A stretch of DNA of 64,000 nucleotides from Synanceia verrucosa (taxonomy: Eukaryota; Chordata; Actinopteri; Perciformes; Synanceiidae): assembly GCA_029721515.1 (NCBI GenBank), contig CM056562.1:6455267-6519266 (forward strand), read 5' to 3'. The notes under the pieces were generated by a model, which saw nothing but the letters and a program-made list of their open reading frames with translations, was not told the origin of the DNA and did no database searches. Shown here in pieces: positions 1 to 11,840 of this stretch. How positions within the stretch are numbered: the stretch's first letter is position 1; each line of letters opens with the position of its first letter. A program made the position numbers and the translations under genes.

Positions 1-975
1 AGAAAAGTGCAATGCTTCCGTGATGGGAACCCACATGCACGACTCTGGAGACAGGATGAACGGTGAAATTCTGGTGTTTTATTTAAACAGGCAACAGGAG
101 AAACACACAGGCTCAGCGCTTCCATGCAGGGAAGGGGAGTGCACTTCTCCAGGCTGGTAGGAGAGTGCGCCCGGAGTCCCTACTCTGACTGCACTAAGCT
201 ACAAAAAGGGAAAACTCAAAACCTCCCAAATAAGATGGACTACCTACAAACCAAAAGTTGTTCTAACTCAGGGCTATTAATTTAAGACGCTCACTAAGGA
301 GACTATCAAAATTCTGAAATAAAGATGAGCACAAGGCTATGAAAATTACAAAATAAAAGTCAGCTCAAGGCTGTCACAAATATAAACTAAAGGTGCTCAC
401 AAGAGGAATACTAATACTACAAAAACAAGGAAGGCATTCTAAAGAGGCTATGACAAATTACAAATCAAAAACCAACACTCATGCACAATGAGATAGAACA
501 CTAACAAATAAAACAAAATGGCACTCTATCTTTGAGGCTGTGAAAAACACTTCTGCTCAAGAGGGGAAAAAACTATAATAAAGAACTGAAATGCTACTCA
601 CTAGAAAGGATCAAAGGACTAGCAAGAAAATCAGAAAAATAGCTAAGGCTACAAAACCTACAAAACAAATTACTCAGGAACAAAAAGGGAAACACGTGAC
701 AGGAAATGCAATGGGACATGAACCATGACGATCTTGCAGCAAGACAGGGGAGACTATTTATACAAGAGGTAAGGGAACACAGGTGGAAACAATCAGGGTG
801 GGGCAAACAATCACAGATGTGGGAGCACAGGAAGGCAGGGAGCAAAGCGATCTGAAACAAGAAGGAGACAGGGTTATTTCAAAATAAAACATGAAATGAC
901 AAGACAACATGCAGGCACAAGACAAAAATGGGTAACTTAACCAAACCAGACAGACGGAGCATGACAAAAAGCCCT
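1..975. repeat. Unclassified interspersed element, LTR-retroelement-like, cut by the window edge
   Basis: No coding potential is recognisable. The right boundary is inferred from the SULT paralogs: the intron-4 sequence shared with copies C and D resumes at about 976. From about 250 to 680 the sequence is a degenerate series of 35-45 base units, each built from an AAGGCTATGA-like start, an A-rich middle and a GCTCAC-like end. The 720-930 part (GGTAAGGGAACACAGGTGG, then GGCAAACAATCA) resembles in style the segment at 29450-29720, suggesting one family. It could be a non-autonomous LTR element; the left end lies outside the window. Confidence 0.4.
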
Positions 976-1237
976 GTGTTTGGACATGACTGGTTCTCAG
1001 TTATCGTGCCTCACATCTGTTGTATCCATATCATGTGGGTCTATTAGTTAACTATTGCGACAATACTCAAATAAATTATAGATAACATTATTATCAAATG
1101 TTCTCCTAAACAGACAATAGAAACACAGAGAAGATTACCAGCCTTCAACATGTTCTCATATTGCATAAAATGGATGTTCAGTTGGTGTTGTGCTTTGTGA
1201 TATTCTTGCACGTGATCAAACCATGATCCCATGTAAA

Positions 1238-1965
1238 CTATAGGAGAAAAGAGATGTGTGTCAGTGCTGAAAACAAATTCAAAAGGTGAGAAAGACTTGC
1301 TGGTATTGTACGTAGTTGTTTTATTTGAAAAGTGAAACACCTCATATCAAAGGATCAAGTCTTTGTTGCATTTTACAGCAAAATCTGATTCTATATGTAG
1401 AGATGTGAATCAGTTTTCATTTTTCCTTTTCTGCATTCTGTTTTTAAAAAAAATTAAAGATGCTATAATGTTCAATAACATATTTTTATTCTCATACCAG
1501 CTGTGCTGCAGCACTTTCACCCACTGCCCCGACATCCAAAAAGCCCACTTTACTATGATTGGTCAGCTAGTTAAAGGTCTCATACACTTTTTGGGCACTT
1601 ACGTTTGCTTATAGATGCGCACTGGCACTGTCAAAAGAGGCTACTGATGTTACTGTGCAGTGCATGGACAGCACCATTAACAGGAGTCACCCAAATTACA
1701 AATGAGTGTATAACGTTAGCTTCAAATGAGCCTTGTGCTCACATGTTGAATGTCTCCTGATATTGATTACTCAAGGACACAAACTTTAGCTCTGCAGCAA
1801 TCGCAGCTCCGACATCGGTCCTTGTAGCGTTAGCACTGCCGCTAACGGAGTTAGCAGATCTGGACTGTATAGAATACATTATTCTATGACGGAGCTCGGT
1901 TAGCTGCAGTGCTAAAGGAGCTCCGGAGCTTGGTTAGAAGACTGAAACTCTGCAGACAAACATTT
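1238..1965. other. Remnant of SULT intron 3 and start of the insertion block
   Basis: Positions 1238 to about 1580 match the sequence next to exon 4 in copies B (27374-27670) and D (45016-45355), including a shared CTCATACCAGCTGTGCTGCAG segment. Homology to the paralog introns stops at about 1580 and resumes at about 18625 next to exon 3, which delimits about 17 kb of inserted DNA. From 1580 to 1965 no gene was seen. Confidence 0.6.
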
Positions 1966-2466
1966 TTACATTGCGTTTGCTTGTTGTGTGAGCAACGGGA
2001 AGCACCGCAAAATCCATGGCATAAAACCTTGATCTAACATGCGTTTCAAAGTACAACCATTTTGAATCGTAACATGTATGTAAAATAAATCAGATATTAA
2101 GTTTAGGGAACGTAGGATTCTGTACCTGATATAAAGTGGTAGCTGCTGTTTCCCACCGCTCTGTTTACTTATGATCGCTTCTTGCTCATTTTTATGGCAG
2201 TTATCCATCTCTGTCTTTGGGATTCCAGTAAAATGCTCTTCCCTTTTCTCGTCCTCAGCTGTGCTACCATCCTGGAGCACAACAGCTATCCACCATATCG
2301 CCAAGAAATGTTTATAGACGTATAGCTGCAAGCGGCAACACCCCTGGCAATACTTTAAACAGGGCGCCTTCCTGCCAATATGCCGGTGTTTTGGTTTTGG
2401 CCGTTGCATACCGGGATTGTGTGACATCAACTCCCGTAGCTCTATTGCTTCTGTTGAAGTCAGCAA
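1966..2466 (-). other. Open reading frame of unknown origin next to the Gypsy element
   Basis: A minus-strand frame stays open from the Gypsy 5' LTR down to 1966 (about 165 codons outside the LTR). I recognise no domain. The composition is mixed, with a basic stretch (RPKPKHRH) and a Cys-containing stretch (CLKYCQGCC). It lies inside the transposon block of SULT copy A intron 3, so it is more likely a transposon fragment than a host exon. A chance open frame is also possible. Confidence 0.25.
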
Positions 2467-2646
2467 TGTAACAATAGGAACTATTGTTTGGTTCCGTGTT
2501 GACACACGGACGTTTTGTTGTGTGACACCACCAGACCGAACTGAATGTACGCCATGCACCAAAGTTTTATTAAAGGCTGTAACCCGGTTGGGTTGTAACA
2601 GGACAAACTGTGTACGCTTCTTGTGAGTACAGAACAGACTATAACA
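2467..2646 (+). repeat. Gypsy 5' LTR
   Basis: 180 bases from TGTAACAATAGG to CTATAACA. It differs from the 3' LTR at only three positions, all transitions. The internal region starts with TGGTGGCAGCAG directly after it, where a primer-binding site is expected; I cannot assign the priming tRNA. Confidence 0.93.
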
Positions 2647-2711
2647 TGGTGGCAGCAGTTGAGGACTCGGTCTGAAGTGTAGGTGCGTAAGTTTTCTCCC
2701 GGTGGGAGAGT

Positions 2712-3295
2712 ATGCTAATTGATGTTAGCTTTAGCAGCGCTAGCATGCAACTGCCGTGCGACTCCATGGACGGATTGAAGCCACCACAGACGTTGTGTCT
2801 GGACTCCAGCAACCTTTCTAAAACATGGAAGAACTGGAGGGACGAGTTTGCTCTTTATGTGGATCTGGCAATGGCTGAAGCGGATGACAAACAGAAGGTG
2901 AAACTGTTCAGCTATCTTGAACGAGGCGAGAGCGGCAGAGAACTTTTGGATACGCTGATGGGCACTGCAATCCCAGCGTGAATGAGACTGTTGAACGATA
3001 TCGTTTCTTCACAAGAAACCAGGGCACCAGTGAAAATATAGACAATTATGTCACAGAACTGAGACTACTGGCTAAAACATGCAACTTTGGGACTTTGAGA
3101 GATTCGCTCATCCGTGATAGGATTGTGTGTGGAGGCAACAACACAATCATGAGAGAAAGACTACTTCGGGAGAAAAACCTGACACTCGACACAGGTTTGC
3201 AGCTGTGCAGAGCCGCGGAGCTCTCCAATCATCATCGGACCGATGGCAGAAGAGGTGCACGCTGTGCAAGGAGCACAGTACCCGAGGAAAGCTAG
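2712..3295 (+). pseudogene. Gypsy gag (capsid part), frameshifted
   Basis: The first part (2712-2981) contains WKNWRDEFALYVDLA, typical of the Gypsy gag_pre-integrase capsid region. The frame then stops at 2979-2981, and a second frame (2978-3295) continues with NETVERYRFFTRNQ and RDRIVCG, which belong to the same gag. The frame change near 2978 therefore reflects damage, probably with a small deletion. Gag forms the particle in the cytoplasm of the host cell. This copy cannot make a continuous capsid. Confidence 0.8.
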
Positions 3296-3980
3296 CAACA
3301 CAGTGGAGTGTAAATTCTGCGGGAAAACGTGTGAGAAAAGTAAACAGAAATGTCCAGCGTTCGGGAAAAAGTGTGCAAAGTGTGGCAGAGAGAACCACTT
3401 CGCAGCAAAATGCAAAGCAAAACTGGAGCACAGGAGAAAGAAAAATGTGAGTACAATAATAACAGAATGTGTGAGTGACGAATATGAAGATATTTCCTGT
3501 ATCACTGTAAGAGAGATTGAGACAGTGGATGCAGCGGAGACAGACTCAGGCAAAGATGCGGACCCTGAGAGAGGGGATGTTAAAGGGACTGACAAAGTTA
3601 AAGGGGACACTCAGCTTCTCTATGCTGGCATGCTGCTAGACAAAAACATGGTGAAATTCCAGATAGACTGTGGTGCCAGTTGCAACGTCACCCCTATTAA
3701 CCTGCTGAACCCAGACACCAAGCTGGAACACACCAAAAGTGTACTAATAATGTACAACAAAAGTAAGCTGAGGCCACTGGGGAAATGCAAATTAAAAATA
3801 AGAAATCCAAGAAATCACAAGCTGTACCGCTTGGAGTTTCAAGTGGTGAATGCGGATGGTGCAGTGCCTCTGCTGGGTAGGAGAGCCAGTGAGGCAATGA
3901 AACTGATTAAAGTGCACTATGAGCACATCATGGCAATAGACAGTATAGTCACAACAGAAAAACCTGCAACAGAACGGTGA
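3243..3980 (+). pseudogene. Gypsy nucleocapsid zinc knuckle and aspartic protease
   Basis: Near residues 23-57 there are Cys-rich motifs ending in CAKCGRENHFAAKC, a CX2CX4HX4C knuckle that binds nucleic acid. Around residue 140 the frame reads FQIDCGASCNV, the position of the retropepsin D-(S/T)-G-A active site. The Ser/Thr after Asp is replaced by Cys here, which may be natural for this lineage or a mutation. The frame ends in TGA at 3978-3980, directly followed in the same frame by the reverse transcriptase; a CGA codon at that site would explain it, so I read this as a nonsense mutation rather than a natural end. Confidence 0.82.
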
Positions 3981-3983
3981 ACA

Positions 3984-4703
3984 ATGGAACAAATCAAAGC
4001 AAGTTATGCTGATGTGTTCAGTGGAGATGGCTGTCTTGAAGGAAAATACAAAATGGAGGTGGACAACACAGTGAAGCCGGTGCAGCTGCCAAAGAGACGG
4101 GTCCCGGTGGCCCTGATGAAACCACTGAAGGAAGAGCTACGAGACCTGCAACACAGAGGAATTATCATGCCTGTAGAATGCAGCACAGACTGGATCAGTG
4201 CTATGGTGGTAGTGCAGAAACAGAACGGCAAGCCAAGAGTATGTATTGATCCTAAACCTTTGAACACAGCACTAAAGCGCAGCCACTTCCCACTGCCAAC
4301 CATTGAGGACATCTTACCAGACTTGTCTAAAGCTAAAGTTTTCACAGTGTGTGACGTCAAGAGCGGATTCTGGCATGTACAGCCGGAAGAGGAGTCCAGC
4401 TATTTGACGACATTTGCCATTCCTTTCGGACGTTACAGATGGCTGAGGATGCCGATGGGGATAAGTCCGGCCCCTGAAATCTTCCAGCGAAAGCTCACAC
4501 AAGCATTGGACAATGTACCTGGTTTGTACATTATTGCAGATGACATCTTGATCACAGGACAAGGGGAGACACAAGAGGAAGCGGAATAGGATCACGATGA
4601 AAAACTGAAACAGTTTCTGGACAGATGCAGACAAAAGAACATAAAACTGAATGCAGAAAAATTCAGACTGAGACAAAAGGAGACCACATACATCGGACAC
4701 CGC
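3984..4703 (+). pseudogene. Gypsy reverse transcriptase, with an internal TAG
   Basis: The reading frame has the Ty3/Gypsy reverse-transcriptase motifs in order: LPKRRVP near the start, DWISAMVVVQKQNGKPRVCID, a fingers/palm block ending in SGFWHV, FGRYRWLRMPMGISPAPE, and the catalytic box as IADD in place of the usual YXDD context. A TAG codon at 4587-4589 interrupts the frame just after the catalytic box; the same frame continues with thumb-like sequence to the RNase H region. The enzyme copies element RNA into DNA. This copy is inactive because of the stop. Confidence 0.88.
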
Positions 4704-5171
4704 TTGACGGCAGATGGACTCAAAGCGGATCCCGAAAAAGTGCGTGCTGTTGAGCAGATGCCGGCACCAACAGATGTAAAAGCAGTGCAGAGGCTAATAG
4801 GTATGGTGAACTACTTAACCAAGTTTTGTCCTCACCTCTCAGACCAATGCAAGGCGTTAAGGGACCTGACACACAAAGACAATGAGTGGAACTGGACAAC
4901 AGAGCATGAGGAGGCGTTCCTCAAATTGAAAGAGACAATAGCAAACGCTCCAGTTCTGAAATATTACAACCCTGACGAGGAGCTGACAGTACAGTGTGAC
5001 GCTTCAGACACAGGTTTGGGCGCAGCGCTCATGCAGAGGGGGAAGCCAGTTGCTTTTGCAAGCAGAGCACTGACGCAAACAGAGCGGGGCTATGCACAAA
5101 TAGAAAAGGAGTTTTTAGCAATGGTTTTCAGCATGGAAAAATTCCACCAGTACACATATGGCCACAAGTGA
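4704..5171 (+). pseudogene. Gypsy reverse transcriptase thumb/connection and RNase H
   Basis: The segment has VQRLIGMVNYLTKFCPHLS, the usual connection after the reverse-transcriptase thumb, then LTVQCDASDTGLGAALMQ with the first RNase H Asp, and YAQIEKEFLAMVF with the catalytic Glu. It is in the same frame as the upstream part. The frame ends at 5169-5171 because of a single missing base; the next frame (from 5168) carries on with SDHKPLE, the third RNase H acidic motif. Confidence 0.85.
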
Positions 5172-6713
5172 CCATGCAAAGCGACCATAAGCCATTAGAA
5201 ACCATAGTACGAAAACCACTACTGAGCGCCCCCAAAAGGCTGCAGGGCATGATGCTGCGCATACAAAAATATGACATAGACGTCAGCTATGTGCCAGGAA
5301 GAGACATGTTACTAGCCGACACCCTGAGCAGAGCCTATCTTCCTGAGAGTACACCTGTGGAGGCTGAACTAGAGACTGTTAACATGTTGCAACACTTACC
5401 GATCTCAGCAGACAGACTACAGGACATAAGGTCCGCCACAGAAAAAGACAAAACTTTGCAGCTTCTCATTAAAACAATGAGCCAGAGATGGCCTAAGGAC
5501 AAGTCACATGTACCAAGCGACATTAGGCCTTACTTCTCATTACAAGGGGAGTTGAGCCACCAAGATGGAATAGTCTTCAGGGGTGAACGTGCTGTCATTC
5601 CTGATGCACTGAGGACAGACATCACTATCCGGCTGCACTCATCACATCTGGGGGTAGAAGGATGCCTGCGGAGGGCTAGAGAATGTGTCTACTGGCTAGG
5701 CATGAATGACCAGATCAAGAAGTATATAGCTAAGTGTGACATCTGCAGATCAATGGACAATAAACAACAAAAAGAAACACTGATACCACATGAAGTGCCA
5801 GGCAGGCCGTGGGCAAAGGTGGGCACGGATCTGTTTGTGTTTGACAACAAGGACTACCTCATTACTGTGGATTATTTCTCGAACTTTTGGGAAATAGACT
5901 ACCTGGCAGATACCAAATCTACCACAGTGATAAAGAAACTGAAGTCTCATTTATTCCAGATACAGTGATCTCGGACAATGGCCCACAATATGCATCCCAA
6001 GAATTCCAAAAATTCAGCAAACATGGGGATTTCAGCATGCAACCTCATCACCGGGCTACCCACAAAGCAACGGCAAAGCAGAATCAGCTGTTAAGACAGC
6101 AAAAAGACTTTTGCTCAAAGCCAAAGCAGCTGGACAAGATCCTTATCTTGCACTTCTTGACCACCGCAACACACCGACACAGGGCCTGGACACCAGCCCA
6201 GCACAGCGATTGCTCAGTCGCCGTACCAAAACACTGCTGCCGACGAAAGCAAGCCTCCTAAAGCCAAAGGTTATTCGGGTCAGACAGGATCTGAAGCACA
6301 AGCAGCAACGGCAGAGTGCCTATTACAACAGATCAGCTAAAGACTTAGATATGCTTGCCATGGGTGACTGTGTGAGAATACAGTCGCTCCCACCCCACAC
6401 TGTCTGGAGATTAGGCAAGGTGCTGAAGCCAGTCGATGGGAGGTCCTATGAGGTTCAGTTGCACTCTGGGGGTGTCATTCGCAGAAATCGCAGACACCTC
6501 AGGCGTGCACCTGGGATGAGCTTTAGTGACCCTGCCGATATTGAGATCAGCATCCCTAGTCAGCCAGAGGCTGTGGGACATGAACATTCAGAGACTGTTC
6601 CCCCTTCTCCACCCAGAGACACTAGGGACACAGACATGCCTGCTACAACCAGAGCTGGTCGCACAGTGGTGCAGCCACAGCGGTACAAGGACTTTGTACT
6701 ATCACGCAGATAA
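5168..6713 (+). pseudogene. Gypsy RNase H tail and integrase, frameshifted
   Basis: After the RNase H end (SDHKPLE) and the tether (DTLSRAY), the integrase zinc-binding region shows HLGVEGCLRRARECVYW with CDIC further on, an HHCC-type finger. The core shows VGTDLFVF and, in a second frame, VISDNGPQY, the first two catalytic Asp residues. The region of the third acid (Glu) is in yet another frame after a break near 6025. The C-terminal part (6111-6713) is basic and ends at TAA near 6713. The frame breaks are near 5955 and 6025. The protein would join element DNA to the host chromosome. Confidence 0.83.
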
Positions 6714-7204
6714 GTAAATCTGTGTCACTGATGGACTTTGGGGGAGAAAAATGACACAGGGACTGCTTTTGAAGGAATTAAATAAATAAATAACTAAAAA
6801 AAAAAAAAAAAAAGAGGAAAAAACAACTTCTGTAACAGAAAGAGCGAATTGATATGTTGATATGTACATGCACTTTGAATTTTAGGAAAGCAAAGGAGCA
6901 CAAAAGGTTATGGTTTATAAATGTTTATATACTTATGTAGTTATTTGCACATTTCAGGCTCCTAGCTAATAGTTGAGCAATATCAAACTGTGGAAGAGAT
7001 GCATTTCACTTGGATTGACAGTTAATGTTTACAGCATTTTCATTAGTTGCTATTCTCATCAGTTGCTGAGAGAAGATTTTTATTGCTAAGTTGAAGAACA
7101 AATGGGAATGTTTATGTTGTAGCAATAAGTACTGTTAGTATTAAAGAGTTTGGTTTGTTAATTACACCTATGGACAAGTCAAATTTTGAGATAACAGCTC
7201 TAAC

Positions 7205-7221
7205 TCTCAAAAGAGAAAGGA
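7205..7221 (+). promoter_or_regulatory. Polypurine tract of the Gypsy element
   Basis: An AAAAGAGAAAGGA run ends directly at the first base of the 3' LTR. This is the usual place of the plus-strand primer in LTR retrotransposons. Confidence 0.7.
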
Positions 7222-7401
7222 TGTAACAATAGGAACTATTGTTTGGTTCCGTGTTGACACATGGACGTTTTGTTGTGTGACACCACCAGACCGAGCTGAA
7301 TGTACGCCATGCACCAAAGTTTTATTAAAGGCTGTAACCCAGTTGGGTTGTAACAGGACAAACTGTGTACGCTTCTTGTGAGTACAGAACAGACTATAAC
7401 A
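7222..7401 (+). repeat. Gypsy 3' LTR
   Basis: 180 bases, 177 identical to the 5' LTR. The three differences are C/T, A/G and G/A. No length change separates the two LTRs, which points to a fairly recent insertion. Confidence 0.93.
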
Positions 7402-7731
7402 ATCAATGCAGCTGGAAAGCACCTGTCAGTTCACGTATGCATCCCTGAGGTGTGGCAGAGTACTGCCTGCCTCACCTGCTGACTTTTCTCTGTGCTTTAT
7501 TGTACGACAAGCAGGAACAATTCTCACACATACAGTACATTAAAGACATTATACAGACTGTAGAGAGTCATGCTTTATAACAAGTAATTGTGAAAAGTTC
7601 ATATTGGCGGATATACTGAGGAACAGAAATGGGCATGGGTCATACAACCCAGTTTGTATAGACCCCTTTACCGTTAGTAAACAGACGTGACGTCACCAGC
7701 ATGCGCGCGCATTTTTGACCCAGAATCGACA

Positions 7732-8883
7732 ATGGCGGACCATAGCGGATTATCGGATTATTGCAATTTATTGAATATGACAGACAGGGAGAGCTACATT
7801 CAAAAGCTCACGTTGAGCAACGGGGTTCGGCTACCAGATCCTTATGCGATTACGGAGTGGCAGTATGATCGTAGTAAGTGGCCAGATTTACAGTGGCCAG
7901 ATATACACTGTTATTTGATCGAGAAGAGAAAGTGCGCGCATACAAGTCCATGGATGCTTACCAGTTTACCGTGTGTGGCCATGTACAGGAGGTAAAATAT
8001 CACGATATCGATGAGGAATTTTGTGTGTTGGCTTCTGAAGTACTTCCCAACCAAAGACAAGGCGACAAGACCAACATGTACAATGCTTGGGCCATCATTA
8101 ACAAGCGCGAGAACTACATCCTGACCGCCAATTGCACTTGCGTTGCGGGGTAAGTAAGCTATCGCAATTTAACTCGCGAATAACAGATGTGATGTCATCT
8201 AACTCAAATGCCTTTGCAGCAGTGAAGATTTAGCTTTTTACAAATGATATGGCATGATGCTAACAGGCATCCGATGCAATGTCCCAGTTGGCACACCCAT
8301 GGTGGTAACTCCTGCAAATATAAAATAAACTCACCCCCCCCAACATTGTGATAACAATAACAATAACATCCCCAGCACACCAAACATTTCTAAACACAGT
8401 TTAAAGACATTAACAATGACAACATAGCCCACTCCCAGCATGCCCAGCAAATCATTTATTCCATCTGTTTCTCTTTATTTCAGACTAGCTTCATGTTGCA
8501 GCCATGCAGCAGCAATTTTATTTAGAGTTGAGCTCTATGTCAGGATGGGAGGAACAGAAGGGCCTGCAGTTACAGAGGAAGCATGTGCATGGATGCCTCC
8601 CAGCAGAAAAGCAGTAGAGCCAGCTCCTCTTAGGGACATCAGCTTCAAGAAGCCAAAGAAGCTAGACAGGCCACGGAAAGCGTCTAAATACACAAGGAGG
8701 GCCAGTGTCAGTCCCAAAGGCATGTAGTAGTTAGGCAGTGGTTATACAAGTTTCCTTTTGCTGATATTACATTATCCCATAATATACTATTGGGATGCAG
8801 ATTTGCAGAGATGAGAAGTGCATAAATGAAGTTGGTATCTACAAACTACCTAACTATCCAGAGAAACAAATGCTTAACTAGAC

Positions 8884-8915
<32 letters not shown>

Positions 8916-10223
8916 TTCACCACCATCAACAAAAACTTGTCACAGCCTAGACAGACATGAAGACAGAAACACCATTGAGCATTCAGTAGCAGATACATGT
9001 ACACTCCGGCATTGCCAGGCGACCCAAGGACAGCATTGATGATAGTCACATCTTACATTCATAATCCACATAATAAATGTTCTTTTGTTTTCTTGTTGCC
9101 CTGCCATTAGCACTGACTGATGCTGATCTCCGATAGCTGAGGACTGTTGCCCCAGGTGCCCTAGTGCTGACGAGCTTGGATGACAGCGGCAGCGACACTG
9201 ACACCGCATCAGAGGAGGAGGACAGTGATTACCAGCAATCAGGCCTGCCAGAGCCCTTGACAGCGTTATTCAGTCCTGCAAACCGTGATCTGTCACCAGA
9301 GGAAATCCAAGTGAAAAGTAGGGACACATTTTTTAAACTGAAAACAAACCTCACAAGTAACCAGTGTGAAAAGCTGGAGTCAGTGACAAGGCAACAGTCC
9401 AAATCGTCGAACTGGCATGAACATAGGGCTGGTCGCATTACAAGTACCAAATTTCACCATCTGACCACCACTGACCAAATAAGCACAAATAAGTTGATGA
9501 ATGTTATGGAGTACAACAAAACCCTGTTAAATGTTCCATCTGTTGTCTGGGGTCAGGAAATGGAAGAAAGAGATTACAAGATTACACTGCACTCATGGTT
9601 CAAACTCACACAGAGTTCAACCTCAGCCCCAGTGGATTAGTTGTGCGGCCCTCCAAGCCACATCTTGGAACATCCCCAGATGGGATAACAACATGCACCT
9701 GCTGTGGCAGAGGGGTAGTGGAGATCAAATGCCCCTTTAAGTACCGGGAAGGTCTACAGGGATGTGTGGAAGACACACATTTTTGTCTGGATCAGTCTAA
9801 CAGGTTGAAACCTTCACACCCATACTACCACCAAATCCAGCTTCACATGCATGTGTGCAATGTTGGTTACTGTGACCTTGTGGTTTGGACGAAGAAGGAG
9901 TTCGTTGTGCAGCGCATCCTGAAAGACCAAGACTTTCTTCAGAGGTCTTTACCAAGAGCACAACATGTCTTTGTCACATGTGTGCTGCCAGAGCTACAAG
10001 ACGTCATGATCCTGCCATGGAGAATGAGAAAGCCTGCAAGTCCTGTGGGAAGCCTGATTTTGGCAAAACCATCGACTGTGCGGAATGCAACAGTCACTTT
10101 CATTACAGCTGTGCACAGCTCAGACGGAGGCCAGCAAAATGGTTATGCCAGGAATGCACAGGAAAGGGCTGCCCCAGTGGCTTACTTAACTTAGGCTCAC
10201 TGCAGTTAATGGATTGCAGCTAA
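7732..10223 (+). pseudogene. SWIM zinc-finger, YqaJ-type nuclease and PHD-finger protein of the DNA transposon
   Basis: The start is chosen at ATG 7732 (MADHSGL). Exon 1 ends at about 8150 with CTC followed by a good donor (GG|GTAAGT); exon 2 begins at about 8484 with CCSH. Together these form a CXC...CXH SWIM finger. Exon 2 ends in a Lys/Arg-rich tail with a stop near 8727. A third part from about 9160 has an acidic stretch, then WHEHRAGRITSTKFH and VWGQEMEE, and after a frame change near 9590 LGTSPDG, VEIKCPF and YYHQIQLHM, the Asp, Glu-X-Lys and Gln of a YqaJ/lambda-exonuclease-type PD-(D/E)XK nuclease. After a second frame change near 9990 the end reads CKSCG...CAECNSHFHYSC...CQEC, a PHD finger. 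The protein probably acts on DNA ends in the nucleus during transposition (inference). At least three frame changes make this copy non-functional. Confidence 0.75.
8884..8915 (+). repeat. (GATA)n microsatellite
   Basis: Eight consecutive GATA units between exon 2 and the YqaJ part of the transposon gene. Confidence 0.95.
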
Positions 10224-10854
10224 TGGAGTCGTTTGGTTCTTCTTACCCTGATCACAACAAATCTACAATATAATCAATATACTTACCACCTTCCTATGCG
10301 TAGTTTCCCAGTTGCTGATTGTATTAAATTAATGACTTGATAATAATAATTAATAATAACTTCCTTATGCACTTAATTTAGATTTCCTATTGCTGATGGC
10401 AGTTGAAGACTGTTTGGTTCATTTGTTCCTGATCATAATGCAATCTGTAATATACACAGTATTCTTAGCAATATTAAACCTCTTTTGGACTTACTTTCTC
10501 AGTTGAAATGTGTGTTGTTTACTGACTAAATGTTCCTCTATTATCATAATGTTATAATTGTGCTCAAACACATATTTAGTTGGCTGTCACAGAGGGGAAC
10601 AACAAAAAATATGCGGCACAATATTAGCAAAACTTGATTAAACATTTATTGATCTCAGGGAAATTAAATAGTCAAGGAAATACTTAATGCTTAACACTCA
10701 ATTCATTCTCAGTCACTTGATGGGAAAATTAAAGTGTGAGGATTGAGATAAGAATTCAAGGGTAAGATGTAGTTAATAGTGTCATAACTGATTTGCTTTT
10801 ACATTACTACACACTTTGATCTCCTCCCCAACCTGAAGGCTATTCAGAATTTAT
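10224..10854. other. Spacer between the convergent transposon genes
   Basis: AT-rich sequence with no recognisable coding segment. It must contain the 3' ends of both convergent genes; no clear polyadenylation signal pair could be assigned. Confidence 0.5.
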
Positions 10855-11400
10855 TTCTTTGATTTTTTTGGAACAACACTTCTGCAAAGGTTTGTAAGGG
10901 CACCACATACAATAACAATATCATCAAGAAGGTCGACCTGTGACAGTGGAATTCTTGTCTGCAAAATTATAACATAACACGTTCGACATGTATCCTTACA
11001 CGAGACAGTTGTCTTGATGTGTCAACCTGCTGTGCAGAAAGTTGACTTTTCCCTTTAGTGAAAGCTGGCACACGAAGGGTGGCTCCACGAGCTGCAAGTT
11101 CCTCTGAGATAAGAAACCCCCTATCTGCTAGAATCTCATCGTTAAATTCCAAAAGATCATAAAACCCAGATTCCTTTGTAATCCTCTTGTCAGAAACCCA
11201 CCCACCCCAACCCTCAGAGAGAAATGAAATGGCTCCAGCTGGAGTAATGCCAATCAAATATTTCATGGTGTTGTTGTGTTTATAGTTTGATCACGACTGA
11301 GACCTAGAAGTCATATGGCTGGGCCTATTAATGAAAATCTCCGTACAATTGATTACACAGCGGCACTTCCTGAATTTTTGCTTGAAGATTTTAGGCATAC
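10855..11400 (-). pseudogene. DDE_Tnp_4-type transposase catalytic region
   Basis: The minus frame reads KCRCVINCTEIFINRPS, SNYKHNNTMKYLIGITPAGAI (split here by a stop at 11291-11293), GWGGWVSDKRIT, FNDEILADRGF and RIHVERVM, which are diagnostic of the DDE_Tnp_4 family of Harbinger and ISL2EU transposases; the second Asp lies in ADRG and the final acid in HVER. After 10967 a short damaged stretch leads into LLDDIVIVCGALTNLC, the usual C-terminal end of these proteins. The stop at 11291-11293 stands where the family has Trp (TGG to TGA). The protein would excise and insert the transposon. Between this part and the THAP exon lie about 440 bases with no clear homology, so a piece may be deleted or intronic. 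Confidence 0.8.
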
Positions 11401-11840
11401 GTAGTTAAGCTTAACCAGATAAACACCTTCAGATGCTTGTGTTGCGAAATGTTTGGGGGGAAATCAGTCTGCCCGCCCGACGCACCACAAAACATAAAGC
11501 TAGTGCTAACGTTCAAGTTAGCAGTATCTAGGGTTGCCTCCTCCGTCTGACAAAAACCTGGACATTTCAAACTCAATCTGTCTTTTTGCCTGTATGCAGC
11601 GGAAGCCTCCATTCAGTGTCCAGAAAAGTATTTTCCGGGATAGACGATTAAAATCCGGGATAATCAGGATAAACCAAGACAGGACAGGGGGCAACACTAC
11701 CACTAGCCCACATTTGTAGCCTACACTGGAGCTCACAGCGAGTTAGCTAGCCCACGATTCACGGATATTTACTGCACATGTTTAGACAAAACCAGACAGA
11801 TGTTTATAAGATAAGAAACTGGATGGTCATAATAACTTAC

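Larger units (their letters stand above)
2467..7401 (+). mobile_element. Ty3/Gypsy LTR retrotransposon, complete structure but coding-defective
   Basis: The element is 4935 bases with two 180-base LTRs that begin TGTAACA and end ATAACA, and a purine-rich tract just before the 3' LTR. The internal order is gag, CCHC zinc knuckle, aspartic protease, reverse transcriptase, RNase H, integrase, which is the Ty3/Gypsy order. Flanking five-base sequences are AGCAA on the left and ATCAA on the right, a possible target duplication with one change. The coding region has at least two in-frame stops and several frame changes, so this copy cannot encode a full polyprotein. It lies in intron 3 of SULT copy A, antisense to that gene. 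Confidence 0.93.

Noticed and set aside
594..967. Cys/Leu-rich open frames near the left edge
   Set aside because: Low-complexity translations of an A-rich interspersed repeat with no recognisable domain.
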